From an uncultured Lachnospiraceae bacterium (lineage in GTDB: Bacteria > Bacillota > Clostridia > Lachnospirales > Lachnospiraceae), in NCBI GenBank assembly GCA_902476265.1, contig CABSCP010000008.1:1-64000 (forward strand): DNA of 64,000 nt, read 5' to 3'. The notes under the pieces are model-generated. The model did no database searches. It was not told the origin of the DNA and worked only from the letters and a program-made list of their open reading frames with translations. Of this stretch, positions 9,326 through 18,758 are shown piece by piece. Position numbers and translations under genes: made by a program. Each line of letters starts with the position of its first letter. Position 1 is the first letter of the stretch.

Positions 9326-10720
9326 TTATCTTTTATTCGCTTCGTTGAAAGCAGGAAGGGCTTCCTCTTCACACAGCTTCTGCGCTTCCGCAAATTCTGT
9401 TTCAGGATCCGCATTGGGATCTACCAGAACCTTCTGTACCGCACGGTCTACATAGGAACCGAAGTCCGCTTTTCCGTAAAATTCCAGACGGCCGATGGAT
9501 TTTGCCCCTTCCAGTACATCCTTGTACTCTGCGGGGAATTCATAGAAATCGGTTACGCTCATATCATCTCTGGGGATGATGACGGGATTGGGAGCTCCCT
9601 TCGTCGCCAGATTTTCATACTGGGATGTGAGATATTCCTTGCTGCAGTAATAGCTGACATACTCCCAGGCCGCATCCTTTTTCGCCTGATCCGCTTTCGC
9701 ATTGATGACATAACATGTGCCTGCGATTGCGGTTGCGGTTTCACCGGAAGGTCCTGCGGGAGGCAGGCACAGGCCGATCTCATCGGGATCAATCCCCGCG
9801 TTGACCGCTTCGGAAACCCAGTCGCCTGCAAACGGCATCATACCGATTTTGCCAAGGCCGAAGTTGGTCACAAGATCCGTAAATTTAAGGGTCAGGTCGC
9901 TCTGAAGGACGCCTTCTGTTCTCAGTCTCTGATAATATTTCGCCGCTTCGATGACTGCCGGGTCAGTGAAAGTCAGTTCCGCGGTTCCGTCTGCATTTTC
10001 CTTGGTCAGATCGCCGCCTGCCTGCCATACATAATACTGGAAGAACCATTCGGTCCATTCCGCTGCCAGCGTAGCGTAGCCTGTCACCTGATTATCGGGA
10101 TCATTGATTAACTTCGCATCCTCGATGGCTTCGTCCCAGGTCTTGGGCGCTTCTTTGATGCCCGCCTTTTCAAACAGGGCTTTGTTATATCCAAAAAGCA
10201 TGGGCGCTACGGAAGCGGGCAGTCCGTATACATTGCCGTCCTTGGTAAACATATCCACATATTCTTTGGTGAAATTGGACCATTCCTCCCAGCTGTCGGT
10301 ATAAGTATTCAAAGGTTCCAGAATGCCTGCCGCCATGTAGGAGTTCATCATCGTAAAGGAACAGTTCACCAGATCCGGCGCTGTACCCGATGCCACCGCC
10401 TGATAAAATTCGTTGCCGGGATCTCCTTCTTTTACGACCTTATTTAAGGTGATCCAGGGATGGGATTCCAGGAATTTATTTTCCATTTCGGTAGACCAGT
10501 CGTCGGAATTACGGCTCGTCACCCAAATGGTCAGTTCCACCGGCTCTTTCTCCGCTGTGTCAGCTGCGTCTGCCGCCTGTGTTTCCGGCGCTTTCTCACT
10601 TTCCTTTGCCGCTTCGGGCGCCGCTGCCGGCGCTTCTGCTGCAGGCGCGCTGCCGCATCCGGCAAGAGATGCCGCCGCCATACAAACGCATAACATGGTT
10701 GCTAATACTTTCTTTTTCAT
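9326..10720 (-). CDS. Sugar ABC transporter substrate-binding lipoprotein
   Basis: This 464-residue lipoprotein binds a sugar outside the cell for the importer encoded on the opposite strand. The signal sequence MKKKVLATMLCVCMAAASLAGC ends in a lipobox with C22, followed by an Ala/Pro/Glu-rich tether. The mature part (ELTIWVTSRNSDDWSTEME, later ASGTAPDLVNCSF and GKIGMMPFAGDWV) is typical of family 1 extracellular solute-binding proteins. The start at 10720 is chosen because AGGAGG lies 5 nt upstream; an ATG 30 bp earlier has no such site. It is divergent from the two permease genes, and no ATPase subunit is present nearby, so a shared MsmK-type ATPase probably energises the importer. Confidence 0.92.
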   Translation of the reverse strand: MKKKVLATMLCVCMAAASLAGCGSAPAAEAPAAAPEAAKESEKAPETQAADAADTAEKEPVELTIWVTSRNSDDWSTEMENKFLESHPWITLNKVVKEGDPGNEFYQAVASGTAPDLVNCSFTMMNSYMAAGILEPLNTYTDSWEEWSNFTKEYVDMFTKDGNVYGLPASVAPMLFGYNKALFEKAGIKEAPKTWDEAIEDAKLINDPDNQVTGYATLAAEWTEWFFQYYVWQAGGDLTKENADGTAELTFTDPAVIEAAKYYQRLRTEGVLQSDLTLKFTDLVTNFGLGKIGMMPFAGDWVSEAVNAGIDPDEIGLCLPPAGPSGETATAIAGTCYVINAKADQAKKDAAWEYVSYYCSKEYLTSQYENLATKGAPNPVIIPRDDMSVTDFYEFPAEYKDVLEGAKSIGRLEFYGKADFGSYVDRAVQKVLVDPNADPETEFAEAQKLCEEEALPAFNEANKR

Positions 10721-10776
10721 ATTGTCCTCCTTTTTGTGGTTTTCCCCCAAAAATTGCTTCGTTTTTGAACATATTC

Positions 10777-10805
10777 ATCATAACAAATTTACTTCCGTCT
10801 GAAAA
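10777..10805 (-). promoter_or_regulatory. Candidate promoter of the binding-protein gene
   Basis: On the minus strand TTTTCA (10805-10800) and TATGAT (10782-10777) are separated by 17 nt, upstream of the binding-protein start at 10720. The -35 match is only partial, which would fit activation by the YesN regulator. Confidence 0.35.
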
Positions 10806-10935
10806 CGGGTGAAAATTAACGGAAATTCTGTCCGATGTCACTTTTTTTAACCTCACAATATTGGAATCGGAAAAGAGATTAAAATTTGTGACCTGCCGGT
10901 ATATTCCACTTATTCCGTCCCCGTTTCCTCTTCTT

Positions 10936-10941
10936 TATAAT
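10936..10941 (+). promoter_or_regulatory. Candidate -10 element of the permease operon
   Basis: A perfect TATAAT lies 40 bp before the permease start at 10982. No good -35 box is found 16-18 nt upstream, which again fits a promoter that needs an activator. Confidence 0.35.
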
Positions 10942-10981
10942 GAAAGTGATACAAAAATCTGACATTATTGGAGGTCTCCCT

Positions 10982-11884
10982 ATGAAAACAAAAAAAAGCG
11001 GTGGTTTCCGTCCAGGCAGCTATCTCTTCCGAAAGAAAGCTGCTCCCTGGTGTATTCTTGCCCTGCCGATGGCCTTTACAATCTGGCTGAAGTATTATCC
11101 GATTTTAAGCGCATTTTTTATTTCCCTGTTCCGCTATGATCCCATCAACCCGCCGGGCCGTTTTGTGGGATTTTCCAACTATATCGGGATGTTTGGAATG
11201 CAGAGTTATTGGGAGGCCTGGAAAAACTCCTTCATTTTCCTGTTGCTGCAGCTGTCCATGTGCTTTTTTATCCCGCTGATCCAGGCTCTTTTATTAAATG
11301 AACTGGCACGGCTGCAGAAATGTTTTACCACCCTGTATATCCTGCCCGCCCTGATCCCCACTTCCGTCAACGTCATCATATGGAAGTGGATCTGGCATCC
11401 TGATTACGGCATTGCCAATCAGATCGTTAAGTTTTTCGGCGGCCAGCCTCAGGCATGGCTGAGCGATCCCCACCTGGTAAAATTCTGTATCATTTTCCCC
11501 GGTGTACTGGGAGGCGGCCTCACCGTGCTTCTCTATCTCTCCGCCATACAGGGAGTATCCACGGATATTATGGAATCCGCCGCTTTGGACGGCTGCACGG
11601 GATTCGGGAAAATTTTCAGAATCATACTGCCCAATATTTCCTTCATGATCTTTATTCAGCTGATCATGGCAGTGATCACCACCATGCAGCTTTTGGACGC
11701 GCCCTATATGTACGCTTCCGGCGGCCCTTCCGGCGCATCCACCACCCAGGGTATTTTCATTTACAATGCCTTTAACCAGGATCTCAATTACGGCAGAGGT
11801 TCTTCCGCGGCCGTGGTCCTGCTGTTTGTCATCGCTGCCCTGACGATGCTGCAAATGCATTTTGAAAAATCCGAAAAAGAATAG
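10982..11884 (+). CDS. Sugar ABC transporter permease, MalF/LplB type
   Basis: This is a permease of about 300 residues with six hydrophobic helices, the first being CILALPMAFTIWLKYYPILSAFF. The EAA loop that docks the ATPase is seen as MESAALDGCTGFGKIFRIILP. The start at 10982 (MKTKKSGGFRPGS) has GGAGG 7 nt upstream; an ATG at 10940 has no such site. It is the first gene of a plus-strand unit with the partner permease and the beta-helix protein, and it diverges from the binding-protein gene. The family imports oligosaccharides or sugar derivatives. Confidence 0.92.
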   Translation: MKTKKSGGFRPGSYLFRKKAAPWCILALPMAFTIWLKYYPILSAFFISLFRYDPINPPGRFVGFSNYIGMFGMQSYWEAWKNSFIFLLLQLSMCFFIPLIQALLLNELARLQKCFTTLYILPALIPTSVNVIIWKWIWHPDYGIANQIVKFFGGQPQAWLSDPHLVKFCIIFPGVLGGGLTVLLYLSAIQGVSTDIMESAALDGCTGFGKIFRIILPNISFMIFIQLIMAVITTMQLLDAPYMYASGGPSGASTTQGIFIYNAFNQDLNYGRGSSAAVVLLFVIAALTMLQMHFEKSEKE

Positions 11885-11897
11885 GAGTGCAAAGAGA

Positions 11898-13259
11898 ATG
11901 AACAAGACTCATCAAAATAAGAAAAACAAGATCAAAATGGGCGCTTCGGACCGCTGGCTGAAAATCTGCGCCCTGGTCCTTTCTGTCCTATTTGCGGCAC
12001 TCATGCTCTATCCTCTGATCTTCTGCATCTCCAGCGCCATGAAGGACAATGCAAAAATCTATGAAGTGCCGCCCCAGCTGCTGCCGGGACAGGCCAACAG
12101 CCTGACCGTTGTGATCGATTATACGGGACAGGAATTTGCTGACGGAGAGGCTTTAAAAGACACCGTTTTAAAAGACAGCATTCTGACACTGTTCGGGATC
12201 AATTACAAACTTGCGGACCAATCCATTATGGAAACCCATGTTTACGCTACGGTAGACGGAAAGACCGTTTTCCACACCAGAGCCCATCAGATGAAGCTGC
12301 AGATGGAACGGGACTATGGTATCTATAAAGGAAGCGCGGTGAAGACCGAAGTCCTTCTCCACGGAGACCGTTATGTCAGGGCCAGTGATTCCATCGGATA
12401 TGAATTCAATGAGGCAGGGCTTTCCAAAACGTTCCGTCAGTCCCAGGATGACCCTTTTTATCCCCTGGTTGCCGAACAGCTGTCCGAAAAGTATCCCATC
12501 ACAGGCACTCTCACAGGCGCCAGCCATCAGGTCAAAAACCTGCTGAACCTGGAAAGCTTCAAATATTACCTGCAGATGCCCGCTTATATCTATCCGGAAA
12601 ATAAAACAATCACCCGTCTGGGTTTCATGACCTTTGTGATGAACAGTATCATCGTCATCGGCTTTGCCATGATCTCCCAGGTGATCCTCTGCTCCGTCTG
12701 CGCCTTTGTCATCAGCAGGCTGTTATCCAGAAAAGCCGGGAATTTCGTACTTCTGTTCTTCATGGGAGGCATGATGATCCCTTTTGCCAGCATCATGCTG
12801 CCCCAGTTGATCATGTACCGGCAGATGGGGGCTTATAACAATTATGCGGCTCTGCTGCTGCCCTTCCTCTACCCATACGGGTTTTTCGTGTACCTGTACA
12901 AAGGGTTTTTTGACCAGATTCCGGGCAGTTACTTTGAAGCGGCCTCTCTGGACGGAGCCAGCAATCTATACCTGTATTCCAAAATCTGTATGCCCCTGTC
13001 AAAGCCGATCATCTCTCTGATCGCCCTGCAGTCCTTCATCGGAAACTGGAATGATTTCTTCTGGGCATGGCTGGTGACGGAAAACCAGAAGCTGTGGACC
13101 TTAAATGTGGCCCTTTACAATATTTCCAACAATATGGGCACCAAACAAAATGCCCTGATGGGCCTTGCGGTAGTGACCATCACTCCTGTCATCCTGCTGT
13201 CCATCATTTTCTCCAAGCAGCTGAAACAAAGTATTGTAGCCTCCGGCGTGAAAGGGTAA
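11898..13259 (+). CDS. Sugar ABC transporter permease, MalG type, with large extracytoplasmic insert
   Basis: This 453-residue permease is about 150 residues longer than usual MalG-type partners. Helix 1 is at about 22-45. The extra region lies at about 64-215, between the first helix and LESFKYYLQMPAYIYPENK, where ordinary family members move on after a short loop. The rest is normal: five more helices and the EAA loop YFEAASLDGASNLYLYSKI. The insert contains DYTGQEFADGEALKDTVL and a predicted beta-rich stretch, and it would face the outside. The start at 11898 has AGGAG about 10 nt upstream and follows the MalF-type stop by 13 bp. The insert may contact the binding protein, which is inference. 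Confidence 0.88.
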   Translation: MNKTHQNKKNKIKMGASDRWLKICALVLSVLFAALMLYPLIFCISSAMKDNAKIYEVPPQLLPGQANSLTVVIDYTGQEFADGEALKDTVLKDSILTLFGINYKLADQSIMETHVYATVDGKTVFHTRAHQMKLQMERDYGIYKGSAVKTEVLLHGDRYVRASDSIGYEFNEAGLSKTFRQSQDDPFYPLVAEQLSEKYPITGTLTGASHQVKNLLNLESFKYYLQMPAYIYPENKTITRLGFMTFVMNSIIVIGFAMISQVILCSVCAFVISRLLSRKAGNFVLLFFMGGMMIPFASIMLPQLIMYRQMGAYNNYAALLLPFLYPYGFFVYLYKGFFDQIPGSYFEAASLDGASNLYLYSKICMPLSKPIISLIALQSFIGNWNDFFWAWLVTENQKLWTLNVALYNISNNMGTKQNALMGLAVVTITPVILLSIIFSKQLKQSIVASGVKG

Positions 13260-13262
13260 ATC

Positions 13263-15092
13263 ATGCAAAGAACATCAGATCCTGATCTTGCTTTTGCTCC
13301 GCTTTTGAATGAGCTCTCCAAACTGCATATTGAGCAGCCCTGTCCGGATACCTGTGTTTCTGTGGCAGATTTCGGGGCCGAATGCAGGGAAGGTTTCTGC
13401 TGTACAAAGGCCTTTTCAGATGCGCTCTCTTATTGCCGAAAACATCGGATCGGCAGGCTTATCGTTCCAAAAGGCACTTATCATTTTATCACCTGTGACC
13501 AGAAGGCGCATTTGAATATGGACAATATGGACAATTTCCTGCTGGACGGTCAGGGAAGTGAATTGGTATTTGAGTCCTTTCATTCTTATATCTCCATCTG
13601 CAATAGCAGACAGGTCATGATAAAAGATCTGACCCTGGACTGGAACTGGGAAAAAGAACCTCTGGCAAGCGTAGGGCTGATCACAAAAATTGCGGAGGAC
13701 GGTTCTTTTCTTGAGTGCCGTTTTCCTGCCTGCCCCTCTGTCACAGCGGATATGCGCTTTTCCATCGTGACGCCTTTTGATCCCATGCGTTATACACCGG
13801 GCTGTCCCGGCGGCATGGAATTTCGGCCCTATGAAAATCCGCATATCAAAAAAACCGGCAATCTTTTTACCGATTCCAAAATGCTTGAACTGGTACGGGA
13901 ACTCTCCGGTATTTTTACCCACAGACAGGAAAAAGCGGATGAAAATTCCATCCGCTTCTATACTTCCGATCCGTCTTTTACCCTGCTTCATTTTCATATA
14001 GGAGATTGTTTCATGTTCCGTCACCGCGAATATGATATCACCGCCGTCCCCATCTGTGACACCAGGGATTGTACTCTGTCAAACGTCACTCTTTATTCCG
14101 CCCCCGGAAGCGGATTTGTGGGAAACGGTGACATCTGCGGTCTGCATTTTGACCGTTGCACAGTCACGGTTCGTCCGGGCACTCTGCGCTGTATTTCCAC
14201 CTCTGCCGACTGCCTCCACATCTGCAATTCCCTGGGACATTTCATCATAGAGAACTGTGAATTCGGCTATGCGGGGGACGACTGCATCAATATTCATGAC
14301 AATTCCTCTATGGGGATTGAACCACTGTCTGCCAACACGCTTCTCGCCAAAGGAGTGGTACGGGAATCCGTCCTTTTTGAAAAGGGGTATCCGGTAGAAC
14401 TCAGAAACCCGGACTTATCCCCCACCGGCTATACCTCTATCCTCACTAATGTGGTCTGGCATCCAACGGACCGCACCTGTGAACTATCTTTTTGCGATCC
14501 GCTGCCTGCAGGACTCAGCCCGGATACGGTCCTTTGGAACCAACGTTTTTCCACACGTTCTTACCTCATCCGAAGATGCCGTTTCACCAATAACCGGGCC
14601 AGAGGCATTCTTCTGCAGGGTTCCGACGGACTGGTAGAAGATAACGTTTTTGAAAATATTCAGGGGGCAGCCATCCAGATCGAGACCGGCTGTGAATCCC
14701 GCTGGAGTGAAGGTCACGGCGTAAAAAACCTGATTCTGCGTAACAATATCATTCGGCACTGTGATCTCAACGCCTGGCAGATGGCCGTACTGTATATGGG
14801 CGTCTATCTGCCGGGCGGCCGCACCGATACCGCCGTATTTGAAAATATCCTGATCGAGCACAACTCCTTCATTGACTGCCCCCGGCAGGCCATGTTTTTA
14901 TCTTCCTGCAAAAATGTAACGGTCAAAAATAATGTGATTATAAATGCCGGCCAGCTTCCGCCGGATGCCCCCTGCTATGGCTCCAGCGGAATGGAAAAGC
15001 CGATTTACGGAGAAACCTATCGGGGACTGATTCAGTTTGAAAAGGCCTCCGAATGTGTGGAAACGGACAATCTCATCTGTTCTTTTTCCTGA
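13263..15092 (+). CDS. Parallel beta-helix protein, possible GH110-like glycosidase
   Basis: This 609-residue protein begins with a pectate-lyase-like entry motif (VADFGAECREGFCCTKAFSDALSYCR) and contains repeated beta-helix coils such as YLIRRCRFTNNRARGILLQG and ILIEHNSFIDCPRQAMFLSS. The stretch SADCLHI at 314-320 followed by GDDCINIHD at 338-346 resembles the acidic cluster of inverting GH110 alpha-1,3-galactosidases; this is a resemblance judged by eye. There is no signal peptide, so it should act in the cytoplasm on an imported oligosaccharide. It starts 3 bp after the permease stop in the same operon and ends 8 bp from the convergent lipoprotein gene. Other beta-helix glycosidases (for example GH28-like) are possible. 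Confidence 0.65.
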   Translation: MQRTSDPDLAFAPLLNELSKLHIEQPCPDTCVSVADFGAECREGFCCTKAFSDALSYCRKHRIGRLIVPKGTYHFITCDQKAHLNMDNMDNFLLDGQGSELVFESFHSYISICNSRQVMIKDLTLDWNWEKEPLASVGLITKIAEDGSFLECRFPACPSVTADMRFSIVTPFDPMRYTPGCPGGMEFRPYENPHIKKTGNLFTDSKMLELVRELSGIFTHRQEKADENSIRFYTSDPSFTLLHFHIGDCFMFRHREYDITAVPICDTRDCTLSNVTLYSAPGSGFVGNGDICGLHFDRCTVTVRPGTLRCISTSADCLHICNSLGHFIIENCEFGYAGDDCINIHDNSSMGIEPLSANTLLAKGVVRESVLFEKGYPVELRNPDLSPTGYTSILTNVVWHPTDRTCELSFCDPLPAGLSPDTVLWNQRFSTRSYLIRRCRFTNNRARGILLQGSDGLVEDNVFENIQGAAIQIETGCESRWSEGHGVKNLILRNNIIRHCDLNAWQMAVLYMGVYLPGGRTDTAVFENILIEHNSFIDCPRQAMFLSSCKNVTVKNNVIINAGQLPPDAPCYGSSGMEKPIYGETYRGLIQFEKASECVETDNLICSFS

Positions 15093-15100
15093 ATTGCCCG

Positions 15101-17383
15101 TTATCCCTGCTCCGCCAAATAGATGGATACGGCCTTTTTGATATTGTTCACCGCATCCTCTACGGTTTCGCCGCTCTCCAGCATTTCCACGCCGTATTTG
15201 TATACGGCTTCCTTCACCATGGCGTTGCCTTCCAGATTCTGTGACAGCGTGAGCACCATTTCCCGGAAACGCTCCCCGAATGCTTCGGTCGGATAAGCAT
15301 AAGAGAAATCAACTCTGGTGCCATCCTCCCGCATCCAGCTGCTGCCGGCTGAGTACTCCTGCTTCTCTTCATCTTTGCAAAAGAAATCAAAAGCTTTCCG
15401 ATTCATGGGAAAACCATCCCACAGCTCCACCTTCTGGGCTTCATAGGAAAGCATCAGGCGCACAAAAGCCTCCGCCTCCTCCTGACGGGTTGTATTTTTT
15501 GCAATCGCCAGCTGATTGACCGCCAGAAATCCTGTCCCTGTCTCTCCCTCCAGCAGTGCAAAATCATAACCGTGCTTCATCATTTCCTCCAGGGCGCCCA
15601 TATCCATCAGCATCGAGTTCGCAGTGCCGATGCCCACACCGGTATAGTCCAGTGTCAAAAACTCCGCTGCCTCACCAATGTTTCTGGCGCCTGTATAAGC
15701 GCCAAAAGCTTCCTTCTCATAATCTGAAATCCCCTTATTCTCCGCCTCGTAGATCCGCTTCGCCTGGGTTAAAAATTCTGTCAGCGCCCGGGTGTCCGGC
15801 TGGTTTTCTGTCAAAAACGCGCCCTCTGCCATCGGCATGAGCTGAGAAATCACCTGCCCGGCATTATAGCAGCCCAGCACAGCGCCTTCCGGCCTCTGTT
15901 CCCGCAGCCTTTCCACCAGATCGGCCAGGGTCTTCAAATCCCTGACCCCTGCAATATCTTCTTTTTTCCCACAGATCATCGACACCTCGAAGGTGGCAGG
16001 TATGACAAAAATTCCTTCGTCGGTTTTCCGAGCGTCTGCCAGATTGGAAAACAGTTCCTCCTCTCCTGTCAGATCTGCATACAGACCGCTTAAATCCAGA
16101 AGCATTCCTTTCTTTTCATAAACATCGGCGTTAATTCCGTCCATTAAAAGCACATCCGGACCGTTGCCGCTCATCAGCTCCACATTCAGGTTCTTTAACG
16201 CATCAGACAACGTGACGGCTGAATTCTCGGGGATTCCGATTTCATACTTCACATAAACATCCGTATTCTGCTTCTGAAACAGGCTGATGACCTGGCGCAA
16301 GCGGCTGTTCTCCTTCAGGCTGTACAGCTTCAGCTGCCTTTCCGGCACCGTAGGCTCTTCCGGATCGTAAGTAAACCGGATCAGCTCTTCCCCGCCGGTC
16401 AGCAGTAAAAATTCATCGGAAGGAAGCACTGCCATGGCGCATATTCCCACCGTGGGATCTCCGAAGGTGGAAAAATTGCTGTCAATCACCTGTTCCATCG
16501 CACTGCCGCCTATGACATGCCGGAAAAATCCGCCGTCATAAGCCAGATAAATCACGCCGTCTCCTCCGTCCAGCAAAAGACCGCCCACACTGCCGGAAGT
16601 ATTATTGAGTTTTCCCTTCAGATTCTCTCTGCAGAATTCGTCCAACACCGGATCCTGATCCATCAGCATCCCCGCCTCCAGATCGTAAATCTCCACACAT
16701 TCATTTTCCAGAGCGAGCAGCATTTTCCCGGAAAAGCAGAGCATCTGAGGCAGATCCGATGCTAAAAACAACTGTTTTAAGCTGCCGTCAGGGTTTACCA
16801 GACTGACCTTCCCTTTTCTGCTGACCACATAAAGTTCTGAATTCTTTCCGAAATAGACACCGTTTACAATATCCCCGTCCGTTTCTCCTTCCAAGGTGAT
16901 CCTGTTTCCCCCGGCATCCACCCAGCTGATCCCATATTCCAGCGCATCCGTTCCTTTGCTTCCGTAATAGCTGGCCGCCACACTGCCATCCGGACCGATG
17001 GCGGAAATATCCGCCCAGTAACCTTCCGGAACAATTTCATCACTTTTCAGAAGCTGTTCCCATTTTTCTTCTCCATCTGCCAAAACCCATAGTCCGGTTT
17101 CTCCGTCAAAGTAGGCCAGTCTGCCGTCTGAAAGCATAGAAATACTTCTTCCGCTCCAGGATGCCCCTTCCGGCAGAGGCATCGTACTTTCCACATATCG
17201 GCCCATGGATACGGGCGCTGTTTCTTCCGGTTTCTCCTGTGTCGTCCGGGCGCTTTGCACTCCATTGTCAGTCTCTGCCTGTGTTGTGCCTGACCCTGAA
17301 TCATTCCTGCCGCAGGCGGCAAGCTGAATGGTCAGCACGGCCGCCAGGAAAAGCGTTACTATTTTCTTACCTTTTTTTCCCAT
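15101..17383 (-). CDS. Lipoprotein fusing a propeller-like domain to an ABC sugar-binding domain
   Basis: This 760-residue lipoprotein has a signal peptide with lipobox LAAC (C24), then about 310 residues of repeated short beta-strand units containing GG/DG turns (LSDGRLAYFDGETGLWVL, GKNSELYVVSRKGKVSLVNPDG, LDGGDGVIYLAYDGGFF) that look like a beta-propeller. From about residue 340 it becomes a family 1 solute-binding protein (LRQVISLFQKQNTDVYVKYE, MSGNGPDVLLMDG). Ordinary binding proteins lack the front domain. It is convergent with the beta-helix gene and transcribed alone. It may sense or bind a polysaccharide and deliver it to the importer next door, which is inference. Confidence 0.75.
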   Translation of the reverse strand: MGKKGKKIVTLFLAAVLTIQLAACGRNDSGSGTTQAETDNGVQSARTTQEKPEETAPVSMGRYVESTMPLPEGASWSGRSISMLSDGRLAYFDGETGLWVLADGEEKWEQLLKSDEIVPEGYWADISAIGPDGSVAASYYGSKGTDALEYGISWVDAGGNRITLEGETDGDIVNGVYFGKNSELYVVSRKGKVSLVNPDGSLKQLFLASDLPQMLCFSGKMLLALENECVEIYDLEAGMLMDQDPVLDEFCRENLKGKLNNTSGSVGGLLLDGGDGVIYLAYDGGFFRHVIGGSAMEQVIDSNFSTFGDPTVGICAMAVLPSDEFLLLTGGEELIRFTYDPEEPTVPERQLKLYSLKENSRLRQVISLFQKQNTDVYVKYEIGIPENSAVTLSDALKNLNVELMSGNGPDVLLMDGINADVYEKKGMLLDLSGLYADLTGEEELFSNLADARKTDEGIFVIPATFEVSMICGKKEDIAGVRDLKTLADLVERLREQRPEGAVLGCYNAGQVISQLMPMAEGAFLTENQPDTRALTEFLTQAKRIYEAENKGISDYEKEAFGAYTGARNIGEAAEFLTLDYTGVGIGTANSMLMDMGALEEMMKHGYDFALLEGETGTGFLAVNQLAIAKNTTRQEEAEAFVRLMLSYEAQKVELWDGFPMNRKAFDFFCKDEEKQEYSAGSSWMREDGTRVDFSYAYPTEAFGERFREMVLTLSQNLEGNAMVKEAVYKYGVEMLESGETVEDAVNNIKKAVSIYLAEQG

Positions 17384-17470
17384 ACTATCCTCCTGATATT
17401 TCTTTTGTGGTTTCAGAATAGCAATTTAGTCTCTAAGGTGTCTCTAAAAAATATCAAAAATTAGATTTAG

Positions 17471-17513
17471 AAAAAAACAGAATGACAGCAAGATGCCTTC
17501 ACTCTGTTTTTTG
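17471..17513 (-). terminator. Rho-independent terminator after the DeoR-type regulator
   Basis: On the minus strand ACAGAGTGA pairs with TCATTCTGT across a 21-nt loop and is followed by seven T residues. It begins about 10 bp after the regulator stop. Confidence 0.7.
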
Positions 17514-17521
17514 TTTTTGAC

Positions 17522-18271
17522 TTATGAATTGGTATGAGCCAATTCGACCTGTATTCCTTTTTTTCGCACATTTTCGACAAACTCTTGGTCAGCCCTGTCA
17601 TCCGTTATTAAGATATCCACATCTTCCATTTCTCCAAATTTTGTAAAAGATACAAAATTGATTTTATTACTGTCGACAACCACCACCACTTCTTTTGAAT
17701 TTTTCATCATTATTTTTTTGATACTGCCGGTTTCAAAGGAAGGTGTACTCAGTCCTCTCTCATAATGTACTCCGTTTGCAGCAATAAAGGCGGTGTCCAC
17801 ATTCAAATCCTTTAAACCATTCAGAGCCATTTCTCCCGATGTATAATGAAATCCTCTGCGTATCTGTCCTCCTGCAATAATGACATTAACACGGGTATTG
17901 CTGTCTAAATATGCGGCGATGCTGAGATCATGAGTAACTACCGTCAAATCCTGATAATTTCCCAGAAGTTTAGCAATCTCCAGGCATGTGGTTCCCGCAT
18001 CCAGAGCGATTGATGTGCCGTCCTTTATAAATTGCAATGTTTGCCTCGCTATCGCTTTCTTTTGCTGAACGCCAACCACCCTTTTTTCGGTATTATTCAG
18101 TTCAAAATTAACGCTTGGCTTAATCATTGCTCCGCCATGTGTTCTCTCCAGCAGGCCGTAATCCGCCAGCTCGCGCAAATCATTTCTAATCGTTGCCGGT
18201 GAAACAGAAAATTTGACACAAAGCTCATTGACCGTTGCCTTATGGTTGCTCTTAATATATTCAACTATCAT
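17522..18271 (-). CDS. DeoR-family transcriptional regulator
   Basis: This is a repressor of about 249 residues. The N-terminal winged helix reads VNELCVKFSVSPATIRNDLRELADYGLLERTHGGA, and the C-terminal DeoR sensor domain has the usual IALDAGTTCLEIAKLL and VVVVDSNKI stretches that bind a sugar phosphate. The ATG at 18271 has no ribosome site. The family's usual opening, FAQERKN, is encoded in frame just upstream, but the ATG that would begin it (18296) is out of frame because of a five-T run. A one-base error or a rare start codon is likely, so the true protein is probably longer by 9-17 residues. The regulated genes may be the cluster at 18827-28748. Confidence 0.85.
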   Translation of the reverse strand: MIVEYIKSNHKATVNELCVKFSVSPATIRNDLRELADYGLLERTHGGAMIKPSVNFELNNTEKRVVGVQQKKAIARQTLQFIKDGTSIALDAGTTCLEIAKLLGNYQDLTVVTHDLSIAAYLDSNTRVNVIIAGGQIRRGFHYTSGEMALNGLKDLNVDTAFIAANGVHYERGLSTPSFETGSIKKIMMKNSKEVVVVVDSNKINFVSFTKFGEMEDVDILITDDRADQEFVENVRKKGIQVELAHTNS

Positions 18272-18530
18272 GTTTTTACGTTCTTGTGCAAAAACATTCT
18301 CCTCATTTACGATATCCTGTCACCTCCCTTTGATTATGGAAATTTTTTCCTATTCTTTCTTTACTTTATCATAGCAAATTTTACTTTTCAATATCGTTCT
18401 TTTTTCTTCACTACATATTCTCAAAATCTTCCGCACAAATAATAAATGACTGATCTTCGTTTTTCCTCCTCAATTTTTCCCGCTTCATGTATCAGGAAAT
18501 TACTGAAAAAGTAAATTCATAGAAACGGAG

Positions 18531-18554
18531 TATTCATCATAACTATGATGAATA
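18531..18554. promoter_or_regulatory. Perfect palindrome in the regulator/glycosidase gap
   Basis: The arms TATTCATCAT and ATGATGAATA flank AACT. It lies about 260 bp upstream of the DeoR-type gene and could be an operator. The rest of the 18272-18826 gap shows no gene; it is AT-rich and holds one more hairpin at 18759-18786. Confidence 0.35.
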
Positions 18555-18758
18555 ACCTGTAGTTTTTAACCTGGAAATATAAATTGGAATATCAGAAACA
18601 GCTATTTCTGCAGAAATTTCAGAAAAGACATGCACTGTGAAATCAAAAAAAGGAAAGCTTCTTGGATATGGAAGAAGTTACTGTCTGTATTGTATTACTC
18701 TGGAATACCTTCATCCGGCGGTTGAAAAACGATAGAGCGGGCCAAATACGCTAAATCC

